Shown: positions 16,496-25,227 of the stretch, in pieces | How the letters are laid out: each line of letters starts with the position of its first letter | Numbering within the stretch: position 1 is the first letter of the stretch | From: JANQRX01 sp963663975 | GTDB taxonomy: Bacteria > Pseudomonadota > Alphaproteobacteria > Rhizobiales > Kaistiaceae | Assembly: GCA_963663975.2 (NCBI GenBank) | Contig: CAXXRA010000005.1 | Location: 354,984-418,983 of the forward strand | DNA: 64,000 nucleotides | Direction of reading: 5' to 3' | Made by a program: the position numbers and the translations under genes | The notes under the pieces: generated by a model | Told to the model about the DNA's origin: nothing | Seen by the model: only the letters and a program-made list of their open reading frames with translations | Database searches by the model: none

Positions 16496-16701
16496 TCCAG
16501 ATCGATATCGAGGATCGCCATGGTGAAGTTGTAGGACAGGTCACCATCCTCATCGTCGCGGAACAGGACGCCGATAAACTCGTCGCCGATGTAGATTTCC
16601 GCCGAATCGTCCTTCTGGGGCCGCGCCCGCACCTCGATCGTCGACATGTTGAACCGTCTATGGAAAAAGTTCTGAAGCTTCTGCAATTCCTCGCGGCTCA
16701 C
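16492..16701 (-). CDS. DUF3126 family protein
   Basis: A 69-residue protein with the strongly conserved IEVRARPQKDDSAE, EFIGVLF and DGDLSYNFTMAILD segments of DUF3126, a family restricted largely to Alphaproteobacteria and of unknown function. ATG at 16701 (MSREELQKLQ). Lies directly downstream of cysE on the same strand, 36 bp away, likely co-transcribed. Its TAG stop coincides with the end of the inverted-repeat element. Confidence 0.92.
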   Translation of the reverse strand: MSREELQKLQNFFHRRFNMSTIEVRARPQKDDSAEIYIGDEFIGVLFRDDEDGDLSYNFTMAILDIDLE

Positions 16702-16737
16702 CTTGTCCTCCTGGCGCCCTGAAGCGGCTTGTCGCCG

Positions 16738-17568
16738 TTATTCGTCGGTTTCTTCATCGATCATCTGATCCATCTCGCGCGACGGATCGATGGCACCGGT
16801 CTTGCCGACGACGTTGGCCGGAACACCGGCCACCGTGGTGTGCGGGGCAACCGTATGCAGAACGACCGAGCCGGCAGCGATCTTCGAACTTTCGCCGATC
16901 TCGATATCGCCCAACACCGTGGCGCCGGCACCGATCAGCACGCCCTGGCGCACCTTGGGATGGCGGTTGCCGCCCACCTTGCCGGTGCCGCCCAGGGACA
17001 CGCCCTGGAGGATCGACACATTGTCGTCGATGGTGGCGGTGCCGCCGACCACCAGACCGGTTGCGTGGTCCAGGAAGATCCCTCGCCCGAACGGGACCGC
17101 CGGATGGATATCGGTCTGGAAAACCGACGACGACCTGCTCTGCAGATACAGGGCAAAGTCGCGGCGGCCATTGTGCCACAGCCAGTGTGCCAGACGCTGT
17201 GTCTGGATCGCGTGGAATCCTTTGAAATAGAGCAGCGGCTCGATCATCCGCTCGCATGCCGGGTCACGGTCGAACACCGCCGCCAGGTCGGCGCGGATAA
17301 TCTGGCCGAGATCGGCCTGATGCCGCACGACCTCTTCGAACGCCCGCCGGATGTCCTCGGAGCTGACCACGTCGTCGCCCAGGCGGCCGGCGATGCGATC
17401 GATCACGGCGGCTTCCAGTCGCTCGTGATTGAGCACGGTGGCATAGACGAAACTGGCCACCGCCGGATCGGCGGCGACGATCTGCTCGGCCTCCCGCCTG
17501 ATCTCAAACCAGATCGGATCGACCTGGCTTGGCCGCTCGCCGGACTGCCGTGAAGACTCGGCTGACAC
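16738..17568 (-). CDS. cysE: serine O-acetyltransferase
   Basis: Makes O-acetylserine for cysteine synthesis. 276 residues. The N-terminal helical domain (about 15-140) is of the SATase type. It is followed by a left-handed beta-helix: TDIHPAVPFGRGIFLDHATG carries the catalytic Asp/His, with the second His in GGNRHPKVRQGVLIG. The C-terminus continues to a flexible acidic tail (DEETDE) and does not end in the classical Ile that binds OASS, so complex formation with cysteine synthase is uncertain. Start MSAESSRQSG at 17568. Confidence 0.95.
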   Translation of the reverse strand: MSAESSRQSGERPSQVDPIWFEIRREAEQIVAADPAVASFVYATVLNHERLEAAVIDRIAGRLGDDVVSSEDIRRAFEEVVRHQADLGQIIRADLAAVFDRDPACERMIEPLLYFKGFHAIQTQRLAHWLWHNGRRDFALYLQSRSSSVFQTDIHPAVPFGRGIFLDHATGLVVGGTATIDDNVSILQGVSLGGTGKVGGNRHPKVRQGVLIGAGATVLGDIEIGESSKIAAGSVVLHTVAPHTTVAGVPANVVGKTGAIDPSREMDQMIDEETDE

Positions 17569-17684
17569 GTTTTTCTACCTCAACCGCTTGTGAAAGCGGC
17601 GCGGACCCTAACACGGCGCCGATACGCTGTGCCGTTTAGGGCCGGCCGGCCTTTGGACCAGCACAAAGTCATGCTCAGTCGACC

Positions 17685-17755
17685 TGCAAGCCTCCGGCCA
17701 ATCTTCTTGCAAGCCTCGGGCCCATCTTCTTTGCAAGCCTCGGGCCAATCTTCTG
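17685..17755. repeat. three tandem 23-24-bp repeats
   Basis: TGCAAGCCTCSGGCCMATCT followed by TCT occurs three times (starts 17685, 17708 and 17732) in the gap between the hydrolase stop and the cysE start. No gene overlaps. Copy number variation by slippage is plausible. Confidence 0.8.
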
Positions 17756-17791
17756 ATTCAGTCCCTGAGCTTTCCGTACCAAGACGATGCC

Positions 17792-18688
17792 TCAATTGGG
17801 TTTTCCGTCGAGTTCATTCAAGAAGGCCAGGACCGCCGTCTTGTAAACCCTGTCTCCCGTCGCCTGCAGATGATCGCGGTCCGGGATGGCGACCACCCGG
17901 GCATGCGCCATCATCGATGCCAGCTGGTCGGGTGAGCCGGCGACGCTATCCTGGGTACCGACCGCAATCAGCACCGGCGCCTCGATCGATGAAATCGCGT
18001 CGCGGCTGATCAGTTCGCGCTGGGAGCGCATGCACGCCGCCAGCGCCTTGAGGTCACCGCCTGTCTGATCGGCGAATTTGCGGTAGGACCGGCCGGTTTC
18101 GCCGATGACGTCGCCCGCATCCTCGGCCTCGAGCGCGGCAACGATCTCGTCCTCGTCACCGATGCCTTCGATCATCCCCGTCGCCATGCCGCCGAAAACC
18201 AGGGAGCGCACCAGATCCGGTCGACTCATCGCCAGATAAGCGGCGATCCTGGCGCCCATCGAATAGCCCATGACGATCTCGTCCTCGTCACCGATGCCTT
18301 CGATCATCCCCGTCGCCATGCCGCCGAAAACCAGGGAGCGCACCAGATCCGGTCGACTCATCGCCAGATAAGCGGCGATCCTGGCGCCCATCGAATAGCC
18401 CATGACGTCGGCGGCGCCGATCGACAGATGGTCGAGCAGCCTGGCCGCATCCAAGGCCATCAATGCCGGCCGATAGGCCGCCGGCTCATGGGGCTTGCCG
18501 CTGCGGCCGTGGCCGCGCACATCCATCGCCACGATCCTGCGCCCGGTGGCGCCCAGCGTCCTCAGCCAGCCGGTGCCCTGCCAATTCACCGAGATGTTCG
18601 ATGCGAATCCGTGGATCAGCAGAATCGGTCGGCCGGCGCCGGTGTCGGTGAAGGCAATCTCAACTTGACCCGAGGTAAAGCTTGGCAA
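17792..18688 (-). CDS. alpha/beta hydrolase with an internal duplication of the nucleophile elbow
   Basis: An alpha/beta-hydrolase fold enzyme, substrate unknown. LLIHGFASN forms the oxyanion region, GYSMGA is the nucleophile elbow (Ser), VLIAVGTQDSVAG carries the acid, and PDRDHL the His. A 44-residue block from MGYSMGARIAAYLAM to GIGDEDEIV is present twice in tandem, in frame, so the predicted 298-residue protein has two nucleophile elbows. Family size is about 250, which fits loss of one copy. The extra block would disrupt the fold, so activity is doubtful unless the duplication is an assembly artefact. Confidence 0.88.
   Translation of the reverse strand: MPSFTSGQVEIAFTDTGAGRPILLIHGFASNISVNWQGTGWLRTLGATGRRIVAMDVRGHGRSGKPHEPAAYRPALMALDAARLLDHLSIGAADVMGYSMGARIAAYLAMSRPDLVRSLVFGGMATGMIEGIGDEDEIVMGYSMGARIAAYLAMSRPDLVRSLVFGGMATGMIEGIGDEDEIVAALEAEDAGDVIGETGRSYRKFADQTGGDLKALAACMRSQRELISRDAISSIEAPVLIAVGTQDSVAGSPDQLASMMAHARVVAIPDRDHLQATGDRVYKTAVLAFLNELDGKPN
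18141..18405. repeat. 132-bp tandem duplication inside the hydrolase gene
   Basis: Two adjacent copies, identical as far as I can see, of a 132-bp (44-codon) unit. No extra bases lie between them. See the hydrolase entry. Confidence 0.88.
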
Positions 18689-18790
18689 AACATCAGCCTT
18701 TCATGGAAAATCGGGCGACCCTACCCAATCCGAAACGGGATCGCTATTGTCACGCCGGCCGCAGCGGTAATAGCGGGCTTGAAACAAAAA

Positions 18791-19036
18791 ATGGCAGACA
18801 ACCTGGTTCCCCATTTCCACAACACCGGCGGTGTGCCGTCGATCGATATCGGCGTTCGCGAATTCAAATGCGTCGGCGCCGAACCGCCGCACGACCATCC
18901 GCACGTGTTTCTGGATATGGGTGAGGAGGCTGACATCGTCTGCCCCTACTGCTCCACCCTTTATCGCTTCGCCGCCGAGCTGAAGCCCGACCAGACCCGA
19001 CCCGAGGGCCACCTGCTCGCCGCGGCGATTGGGTGA
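18791..19036 (+). CDS. zinc-finger CHCC protein (NDUFS6-like)
   Basis: An 81-residue protein with the zf-CHCC pattern: Cys in FKCVGAEPPHDHPHVF, His ligand in HPHVF, and CPYCSTLYRF. This family is usual in Alphaproteobacteria and related to the complex I accessory subunit NDUFS6. ATG 18791 (MADNLVPHFHN). It is divergent from the hydrolase, and the FAD monooxygenase starts 21 bp downstream, so the two are likely co-transcribed. Confidence 0.88.
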   Translation: MADNLVPHFHNTGGVPSIDIGVREFKCVGAEPPHDHPHVFLDMGEEADIVCPYCSTLYRFAAELKPDQTRPEGHLLAAAIG

Positions 19037-19057
19037 TGCCATAGCGGATCCACGCCA

Positions 19058-20260
19058 GTGGCGGACAGGCCCCATATTGTCGTCGTCGGCGGCGGACTCG
19101 GCGGCCTGACCGCGGCTCTTTGCCTGGCAAAGAGCGGGTTTCGCGTCACGGTCTGTGAGCGGGCCGAGGAACTCAGCGAAATCGGGGCCGGCATCCAGAT
19201 TGCGCCAAACGCCGGTCGCGTGCTCGCCGCCATCGGCCTCGGCGAGGCGGTGGCGGCGGCCGCGGTCGAACCGGAGGCGATTGAATTTCGTGCCGGCGCC
19301 AGTGGCCGCCTGATCACCGCCATTCCGACCGCGAGGTTCAGGCAGCGTTACGGTTTCCCCTATCACGTCCTCCGCCGCGCCGATCTGCAGTCGGTGCTGG
19401 CGGCGGCGGTCTCGCACAGCCCGCACATTTGTCTCCGGATGGCGACGACCGTCACGGGATTTGTCGAAGCCGGCGACACTGTTACGGCGAACGCCGACGA
19501 TACTACAGGACCGGCCATTGAGCCCGCCATTGCGTTGATCGCGGCAGACGGCGCGCGCTCGTCGCTGCGGCCGGACGTGAACCCCGACAGCGCCGCAACT
19601 CCCACCGGCCGCACCGCCTGGCGTGCGATCGTTCCGGCTTCGGCCGCGGGCGAAGTCGTCGCTGCCGACCGCGTCGGCCTGTGGCTCGCGCCCCACGCCC
19701 ATCTGGTGCACTACCCGATTTCCCGCGGCGAGGCGGTCAATCTGGTCGTGGTGTTGGAAGAGCAGTGGAACCAACCCGGCTGGAGCGTGCCTGCCGCCGG
19801 TGCCGATCTGACGCCGGTTGTCGCCGACTGGAGCGCAGCGGCCCGCCAACTCGTGCGGTTGCCGGACGCCTGGCAGAAATTCGCGGTTCACACCGTCGAT
19901 CCGGCCGGGTCGTGGTGGCGGGGACGCGTGGCGCTTCTCGGCGATGCCGCCCACGCCATGTCGCCATTCCTGGCTCAGGGCGCGGCCATGGCCATCGAGG
20001 ATGCGGCCGTTCTGGCCCACACTCTGCGGGCCAATAGCGATGTCGGCCGGGCGCTGGCCGCGTACCACGAGGAGCGGCGGCCACGAATTGTCAGGCTGGC
20101 GGCGGCGGCCGAGCGCGCCGGCAGGATCTATCATTTCGGTGCTGCTGCGGCGGCGGTGCGCGACCTGGTTCTGGCCGCCGGCGGAGCAAGGCTGCCGCTG
20201 GGCCGCTATGACTGGATCTATCGCTGGCGGCCGCCCGACCTGCCTCCTCGACCGTCGTGA
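19058..20260 (+). CDS. FAD-dependent aromatic-ring monooxygenase-like protein
   Basis: A 400-residue flavoprotein of the salicylate hydroxylase/UbiH group. GTG start at 19058. The N-terminal GGGLGGLTAAL dinucleotide-binding fingerprint is followed by the ER pair (VCERAEEL). Later comes the second FAD motif GRVALLGDAAHAMSPFLAQG, with EDA downstream. The substrate is unknown. The full frame is intact, and the C-terminus (RWRPPDLPPRPS) abuts a broken MATE fragment on the other strand. Confidence 0.9.
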   Translation: MADRPHIVVVGGGLGGLTAALCLAKSGFRVTVCERAEELSEIGAGIQIAPNAGRVLAAIGLGEAVAAAAVEPEAIEFRAGASGRLITAIPTARFRQRYGFPYHVLRRADLQSVLAAAVSHSPHICLRMATTVTGFVEAGDTVTANADDTTGPAIEPAIALIAADGARSSLRPDVNPDSAATPTGRTAWRAIVPASAAGEVVAADRVGLWLAPHAHLVHYPISRGEAVNLVVVLEEQWNQPGWSVPAAGADLTPVVADWSAAARQLVRLPDAWQKFAVHTVDPAGSWWRGRVALLGDAAHAMSPFLAQGAAMAIEDAAVLAHTLRANSDVGRALAAYHEERRPRIVRLAAAAERAGRIYHFGAAAAAVRDLVLAAGGARLPLGRYDWIYRWRPPDLPPRPS

Positions 20261-20264
20261 TCGG

Positions 20265-20612
20265 CGCCGGCGCCCCATGCCCATCACCAGAACAAAGATC
20301 AGATCGAGGACGATGTTGGTGAGGCTGAACGCCGCCAGTGCCCACAGCCGTTCGACCATGCGGCCCTTGCCGATCATCCATCCTGAAAGTGCGAACAGCG
20401 CGAAGGCAGCTAGGGCGCCGAGCGACCTGGCGGTCAGGTAGAGTTCGGCCTTGGCGTCAACGGCGGGTTCGCCCTGCAGGATCCGCAAGCCCAACTCGGC
20501 GATCGGCTGGCGCAGCAGCGCGACCGCCACCCCGATGGCCATTTGCCAGTAGCGCCGCGCGCAATAGCACGCGCTGCGCCTCGCCCCTGACGGCTCCGGT
20601 CAGTGTTTCCTA
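20265..20612 (-). pseudogene. fragment of a MATE-family efflux transporter
   Basis: Membrane-protein remnant. EAQRVLLRAALLA, then a one-base shift, then AIGVAVALLRQPIAELG, YLTARSLGALAAFALFALSG and LTNIVLDLIFVLVMGMG. This pattern fits the central part of a DinF-like MATE transporter. Both ends are missing. It lies between the FAD monooxygenase and an IS1-like relic, consistent with decay around a mobile element. Confidence 0.65.
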
Positions 20613-20799
20613 CCCGCAATAGTGACGGAAACGTTGTCCGGTTTCAGGTGGTGTGAAACGGACATCGGTGATCGATTGTGCCACGTCCGTTCGTGCCCGA
20701 TCCGGGGTGCTGTCCGAATTTAACACCCAACCGGTCGCGGAAGCCTTTCCGATAACCTGCTTGAGGCATTGGCCCCCGGCCCGAAGAACCTGGAACAGC

Positions 20800-21066
20800 T
20801 CAAGAAAATCGGCGCACATTGGTTCCCACCGGACTACAAAAAATTCCCCGGTCGAAGGACCAGATTTCGTCAATTTCGATCCGGCTGACCCGAAGGCCGA
20901 GCATGGTTCGGTCGTGAAGTCGCGCCAAGCCGTGCCGACGCGGACGCCAAGTCGCATGATGGGTATCGCGGTGGCACCCGGTCAGGCGTTCGGTTGCCCG
21001 GATCGAGCAGCCCTCGGTCAACGCCGAAATGATCTGAGTTTGCTTATCGAGTTTGAGGATGTTCAT
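20800..21066 (-). pseudogene. IS1-like transposase 5' fragment
   Basis: Begins MNILKLDKQTQIISALTEG, then SIRATERLTGCHRDT. A shifted frame reads RLGVRVGTA, and the original frame then resumes ARLHDRTMLGLRVSRIEIDEIWSF. This resembles the helix-turn-helix and first catalytic region of IS1-family InsA/InsB-like transposases. Truncated after the first Asp motif and frameshifted. The 21067-21263 stretch to the MAPEG gene shows no other feature. Confidence 0.55.
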
Positions 21067-21263
21067 GGCGGGCCCTATCCGGCAAAAAGGCCTTGGGCGA
21101 AGCTGACCGCCCCGACGGCAAACCGCGTTATGGACGTTTCACCGCAATTTGACGGCGGGCGCGGCTAAAATGATCTCTCCCCGGAGGCCCGTTCCCTAAT
21201 TTAAATGGACTAAATAATCCAATACTTTCGTAAGGTCCTGAATTGTTGAAAGGGAGTTTTGAT

Positions 21264-21662
21264 ATGTCCGTCGCCGTTACGGGGCTTTATGCCGGAATCC
21301 TGGGAATTGTTTTTTTTGTATTAAGCATGCGCGTGATCAGTAACCGCGTTCGGGCGCGAGTCAATCTTCTCGATGGCGGGGACGAAGCTCTAAAGAGGGC
21401 CATGCGGGTTCATGGCAACTTTGCGGAATACGTTCCGTTCGCCTTGTTACTTATGGCTTTGGCCGAAATTCAAGGCGGTTCGGGATTGTTCATGCACGTG
21501 TTGGGGACGGTTTTAATCGTATGCCGGTTGTGTCACGCCTACGCCATAACCGCGACGACTGGACAGAATCCAATCCGGCAAATCGGTTTTGTAGGGACCT
21601 TTGGCGTTATTTTTGTCGCCGGCGGGTATTCCATTTACCGTTTCGCCGCCGTTGCCGTATAA
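21264..21662 (+). CDS. MAPEG family membrane protein
   Basis: A 132-residue four-helix membrane protein of the MAPEG (YecN-like) family, which includes glutathione S-transferase-like membrane proteins; the activity here is unknown. Start at ATG 21264 (MSVAVTGLYAG) with GGGAG upstream, preferred to the in-frame start at 21243. Motifs: NRVRARVNLLDGGDEALKR, RAMRVHGNFAEYVPF and the C-terminal RQIGFVGTFGV. Base composition is less GC-rich than its neighbours, hinting at transfer. Confidence 0.88.
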   Translation: MSVAVTGLYAGILGIVFFVLSMRVISNRVRARVNLLDGGDEALKRAMRVHGNFAEYVPFALLLMALAEIQGGSGLFMHVLGTVLIVCRLCHAYAITATTGQNPIRQIGFVGTFGVIFVAGGYSIYRFAAVAV

Positions 21663-21692
21663 TTCCCTCTAAAAAGACGCCACCTAGAGAAT

Positions 21693-22063
21693 TCATTTAT
21701 CGGCGCTTATGTGGCTTAATCCTTGACTACAGGGATGTTCCGTTTGGTCGAAAAAGTTGAGGGGCGTGCGCCGGGTAGAAAGCGCCGCCCCTCCACTGTC
21801 TTTTCCTTGCCGCGTAACTCGACGGTCCTTCGACCGCTCTAGACCAACTGCCGCCCTACCAACGGCTTCGCCGAGAAGTCCGAGGTCCCCCGCCATGGGG
21901 TTTTCCGGCTAGAAAGCGCCGCCCCTCCACTGTCTTTTCCTTGCCGCGTAACTCGACGGTCCTTCGACCGCTCTAGACCAACTGCCGCCCTACCAACGGC
22001 TTCGCCGAGAAGTCCGAGGTCCCCCGCCATGGGGTTTTCCGGCTTCCACAAAAGTTTGGTCAT
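21693..22063 (-). pseudogene. hypothetical small protein (MTKLLW...) carrying a tandem duplication
   Basis: ATG 22063 has an ideal AAGGAGG ribosome-binding site. The peptide starts MTKLLWKPENPMAGDLG and continues RSKDRRVTRQGKDSGGAAL. A 134-bp tandem duplication then shifts the frame, giving a 74-residue product stopping at 21839. Collapsing the duplication would give about 78 residues ending SHISADK at 21693. No known family, but the ribosome-binding site argues for a real small gene. Confidence 0.6.
21776..22043. repeat. 134-bp tandem duplication
   Basis: Copies 21776-21909 and 21910-22043 appear identical (TAGAAAGCGCCGCCCC at the start, GGGGTTTTCCGGC at the end). The length is not divisible by three, so it frameshifts the small gene on the minus strand. 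Confidence 0.88.
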
Positions 22064-22430
22064 AGCGGACCTCCTTTCTGCGTTGCCCCCGATGTAGGGG
22101 CCGACTGTCCTGATTCCAATCTGGGAGTGTCCTAATCGGGACAGCACCCGATCCGGACGTCGGAGGTCCTTTTCGCACGTTGATCGCCACGCCCGCTCGC
22201 GGGGTAAAATTCGTCGGAACCGTGCTATTGTGTATCTCAGCGATGTAATGATCACAGCAGTGCGGTTGCGCTGATGCACATGTAGGTCGAGGAGTACGGC
22301 GCCATTCACATAATGGTCTCAGCGGCAGCCGCCTCAGAAAGCCAGTTAGCTCGCCACTCCGATTTGGGATTACTCGGCGCGGCCCGAGGCGTTGCTCACG
22401 AGCGCGTCGATCAGACGCTAGGAGGACGCT
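22064..22430. other. gene-free 367-bp divergent intergenic region
   Basis: Holds the AAGGAGG site for the minus-strand small gene and the GGAGG site for the ankyrin gene. I see no supported coding frame or clear hairpin terminator. Probably contains two divergent promoters. Confidence 0.5.
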
Positions 22431-23368
22431 ATGGCGAAGTTACTCATGGTTGCAGCAGCCGCGTTGCTGATTAGCATGGCCGCCGCCTTGGCCGGGCCAC
22501 TGCATGACGCGGTCAAGGACGGCGATATCGAGCAGGTCAGACTGTTGATTGCGCAGGGTGAGGACGTCAATCAACGCCACAGGACTTCTGGTTCGCCACT
22601 CCATCACGCCGCCGTTTGGGCGAATGGAGATATGGCGGAACTGCTCCTGGCCGAGGGAGCCGATGTAAGCTCCCAACATCCTTTTCTGGGCACTCCGTTG
22701 AGCATAGCGGCCTTTAAGGGCAATGAAGCGGCAGTAGCAGTGCTGATTGCCAACGGCGCGGATATTGAAGCCAGGAGTGCGGACGGATTAACCCCTTTGC
22801 ATGCCGCCGCGTCGGGAGGAAATGCCGCCGTCGTTGAGCTTCTCGTCACGAGCGGTGCCGATGTCAACGCAAGAAGCACCATAATCCAGGATGGCGGCGA
22901 TTTCGCCGCAATCCTGCCGGTCTGAATGACCATTTCGATATCGTCGACCTCCTCCGGGCACTCGGCGCCACGGGTCCAACGATCAAGCCGGTTTCCGATC
23001 TGTTGGCCTCCGCTGATCCGGGCGAAGGTGAGAAATTTTTCGGGAGCAATTGCGATGGGTGTCACATAATCGAAAAAGGTAGTTCGGAAACTCTGACGGG
23101 GCCGAACCTCTGGGGGGTGCTTGGACGCGAGAAGGCAAGTGTTGAGGAGTTCCTTTACTCAGCAGCGTTAGGCCGGCTTGTCGGCACCTGGACGCTCGCC
23201 GAATTCAACGCCTTCATCACAGCACCCATGGACTATGCGCCCGGCACGATGATGAATATCACGAGCGCAAGGGTCAAAGACCCAGTGGAGAGGGCGAACC
23301 TTATCGCCTTTCTGCGACAGAACAGCGACGACCCTCCTCCTCTTCCGGCGTCAGTCGCCGACAAATAA
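22431..23368 (+). pseudogene. exported ankyrin-repeat protein fused to a c-type cytochrome domain, one frameshift
   Basis: A strong GGAGG site precedes the ATG. The signal peptide (LLMVAAAALLISMAAALA) is followed by about four ankyrin repeats (for example TPLHAAASGGNAAVVELL). The first frame stops at 22925. In the +2 frame the protein continues with a last ankyrin repeat (HFDIVDLLRALGA), a linker and a cytochrome c domain. That domain has the heme motif CDGCH, LTGPNLWGVLGR and a distal Met candidate (PGTMMN). A single-base change near 22900 separates the halves. If intact it would be a periplasmic ankyrin-heme protein of about 312 residues. Confidence 0.82.
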
Positions 23369-23402
23369 ACCGAGGTGTTCATTCAGACGCTGGGAGGACG
23401 CC

Positions 23403-24134
23403 ATGCAGAAGTCACTGATGGTTGCTACTGCCGTATTGCTGATCGGCACGTCGGCCGCCTTGGCGGGGCCGCTTCACGACGCGGTCAAGGACGGTGATCT
23501 CGCTCGGTTGCAGGAATTGATAGCGGCGGGCGAAGACCTGACCGCGCAGGACAAGTTCGTTGGAACGGCCCTGCATTGGGCTGCACTCAAGGACGACATT
23601 GAAGCGGCGCGGCTTCTCATCGACGCAGGCAGCGATGCGAACCTGCCAAAGATCGGTGGTGGCCAACAAACCGCGCTGCATATTGCCGCCGAGCGCGGCA
23701 GTGTCGAGGTGGCGAGGTTGCTTGTTGAGGCAGGCGCTGACATCGAGGCTCGGACCGATGAAGGAGCCACGCCACTGCACACAGCAGCAGGCGCGGATCA
23801 CGTTAACGTCGCGAAACTGCTCGTTGGAGCGGGCGCTGACATTGAGGCCAGCAGCAGCATGGATGGAGCAACCACTTTGATGATTGCCGCCACCGGCAAC
23901 GCTGTCGGCGCTATCGCGTTGCTTGTCGCTGCAGGCGCAGATATCGATGCCAAGTCTCCGGGCGGTGAAACGGCATTGTCTTTTGCCGCGGTGAACGGCG
24001 CCGCTGGCGCGGTGCGAAAACTTATCGAGCTAGGGGCCGATTTGAACGGGGCGCGAGAGCTATTGCGGATACTAGAGGCTCTTGGCCTGGATGAGATCGC
24101 CGACATCCTGCGCGAGGCCGGTGCATCGCAGTAG
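23403..24134 (+). CDS. exported ankyrin-repeat protein
   Basis: A 243-residue paralogue of the preceding gene, beginning MQKSLMVATAVLLIG, with a cleavable signal (ALAGPLHDAVKDGD just as in the neighbour). About six ankyrin repeats follow (for example TALHWAALKDDIEAARLL, TALHIAAERGSVEVARLL). It lacks the cytochrome domain. Its leader (CAGACGCTGGGAGGACGCC) nearly repeats that of the first gene, so the pair arose by tandem gene duplication including the ribosome-binding site. Likely a periplasmic protein-interaction scaffold. Confidence 0.9.
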   Translation: MQKSLMVATAVLLIGTSAALAGPLHDAVKDGDLARLQELIAAGEDLTAQDKFVGTALHWAALKDDIEAARLLIDAGSDANLPKIGGGQQTALHIAAERGSVEVARLLVEAGADIEARTDEGATPLHTAAGADHVNVAKLLVGAGADIEASSSMDGATTLMIAATGNAVGAIALLVAAGADIDAKSPGGETALSFAAVNGAAGAVRKLIELGADLNGARELLRILEALGLDEIADILREAGASQ

Positions 24135-24435
24135 GGCAGGACAGTCCCGCCACCAGGTCCGTTGTGGTGTCTGTCGACGGCTCCTCCGCAGGCATCTGAT
24201 GGTGCCGCCACATAGGTCCGCCGCGAATTCGAGCGTTTTATCAGCGTTTTCAACCACATCTTCAAAGCGGATCATGCGGGTGATGCCGGGCAGGCAGGTC
24301 GACCCACATAACCATCATCTGATGGTGCCAACCGCTGAGGCAAAAATGAATGACGCCGGGACGCGGCGTTTTCTCGTTCTCTTTACCACTCGAACGTATC
24401 GTCGGCGCGACAGGGCCAACCGCGCGGGATATCAG
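24135..24435. other. gene-free 301-bp stretch
   Basis: Contains CATCTGATGGTGCC twice (about 24194 and 24314). No coding frame is supported: the long frame upstream of the YdcF start has no conserved content. Confidence 0.45.
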
Positions 24436-25227
24436 ATGTTCGTCGTTTCAAAGCTGATCGGCTTCGTGCTGTTGCCGTCGAACCTGATCGCACTTCTTGG
24501 CCTTGTTGGTTTGCTCGCCCTCCTTTTTCGTTCGCCCCGGCTTGGCCGCAGCCTCCTGGCGATCACGGCCGTCCTGCTAGCGATCGCCGGTTGGTCGCCG
24601 CTGGGACCGGCGGCTTTGTCAATCCTGGAAGACAGGTTTCCTCAATCGCCGGTCGCCGACCCGATCACCGGCATCATCATGCTCGGCGGGGCTGTGGACA
24701 CGCATATCACGGCCAAGCGCAGTCGACCGGCGCTCAACGAAGCCGGCGAACGCATAGCGGCAGTCGCGGAGTTAAGTCGACGGTTCCAGCAGGCCCGCGT
24801 CGTGCTCTCCGGCGGGGCGAATCACATTGTGACGACTCAAACGGTAACCGAATCGGCCGTCGCGCGTGATGTTCTGATTGGCCTCGGGGTTGAGCCGGCG
24901 CGGATTGAGTTGGAGGAAAGGTCCCGCACCACATGCGAAAACGCGGAGCAGAGCGTTCTACACGCAAAACCCGAGCCGACCGAAAAATGGCTGCTCATAA
25001 CTTCCGCCAGCCACATGCCACGCGCGGTAGCATGCTTCCGGGCCGTTGGATTCTCCGTAGCTCCATATCCGGTGGACTATAGGACTCGTGGAATCATGGA
25101 CCTACGCGGATTCGGGGGCACGATCGCCGACGGCTTGAGAGCTTTCGATCTTGCCGCGCATGAATGGTTGGGCCTTCTTGCCTATCGAGTGTCCGGCCAA
25201 ACCCATGAGCTTTTTCCGCGGCCCTAG
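24436..25227 (+). CDS. YdcF-family protein (DUF218)
   Basis: A 263-residue inner-membrane protein. Two N-terminal membrane segments (LIALLGLVGLLALLF and LLAITAVLLAIAGW) are followed by the DUF218 domain: GIIMLGGAVDTH, ARVVLSGGANH, ERSRTTCENAEQS (conserved T.ENA motif) and LLITSASHMPRAVACF. Related to ElyC/SanA, implicated in envelope or polysaccharide metabolism. The start at ATG 24436 begins right before the first membrane segment. The stop TAG lies in CCTAGC, the target site of the following IS481. Confidence 0.88.
   Translation: MFVVSKLIGFVLLPSNLIALLGLVGLLALLFRSPRLGRSLLAITAVLLAIAGWSPLGPAALSILEDRFPQSPVADPITGIIMLGGAVDTHITAKRSRPALNEAGERIAAVAELSRRFQQARVVLSGGANHIVTTQTVTESAVARDVLIGLGVEPARIELEERSRTTCENAEQSVLHAKPEPTEKWLLITSASHMPRAVACFRAVGFSVAPYPVDYRTRGIMDLRGFGGTIADGLRAFDLAAHEWLGLLAYRVSGQTHELFPRP

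Noticed and set aside
16729..17553. 274-residue plus-strand frame
   Set aside because: Antisense to cysE; His/Ala/Gly-rich shadow composition.
18701..20542. 613-residue minus-strand open frame
   Set aside because: It is antisense to the FAD monooxygenase and zinc-finger genes, which have clear family motifs. Only its first part (MATE-like) is real, and that is listed separately.
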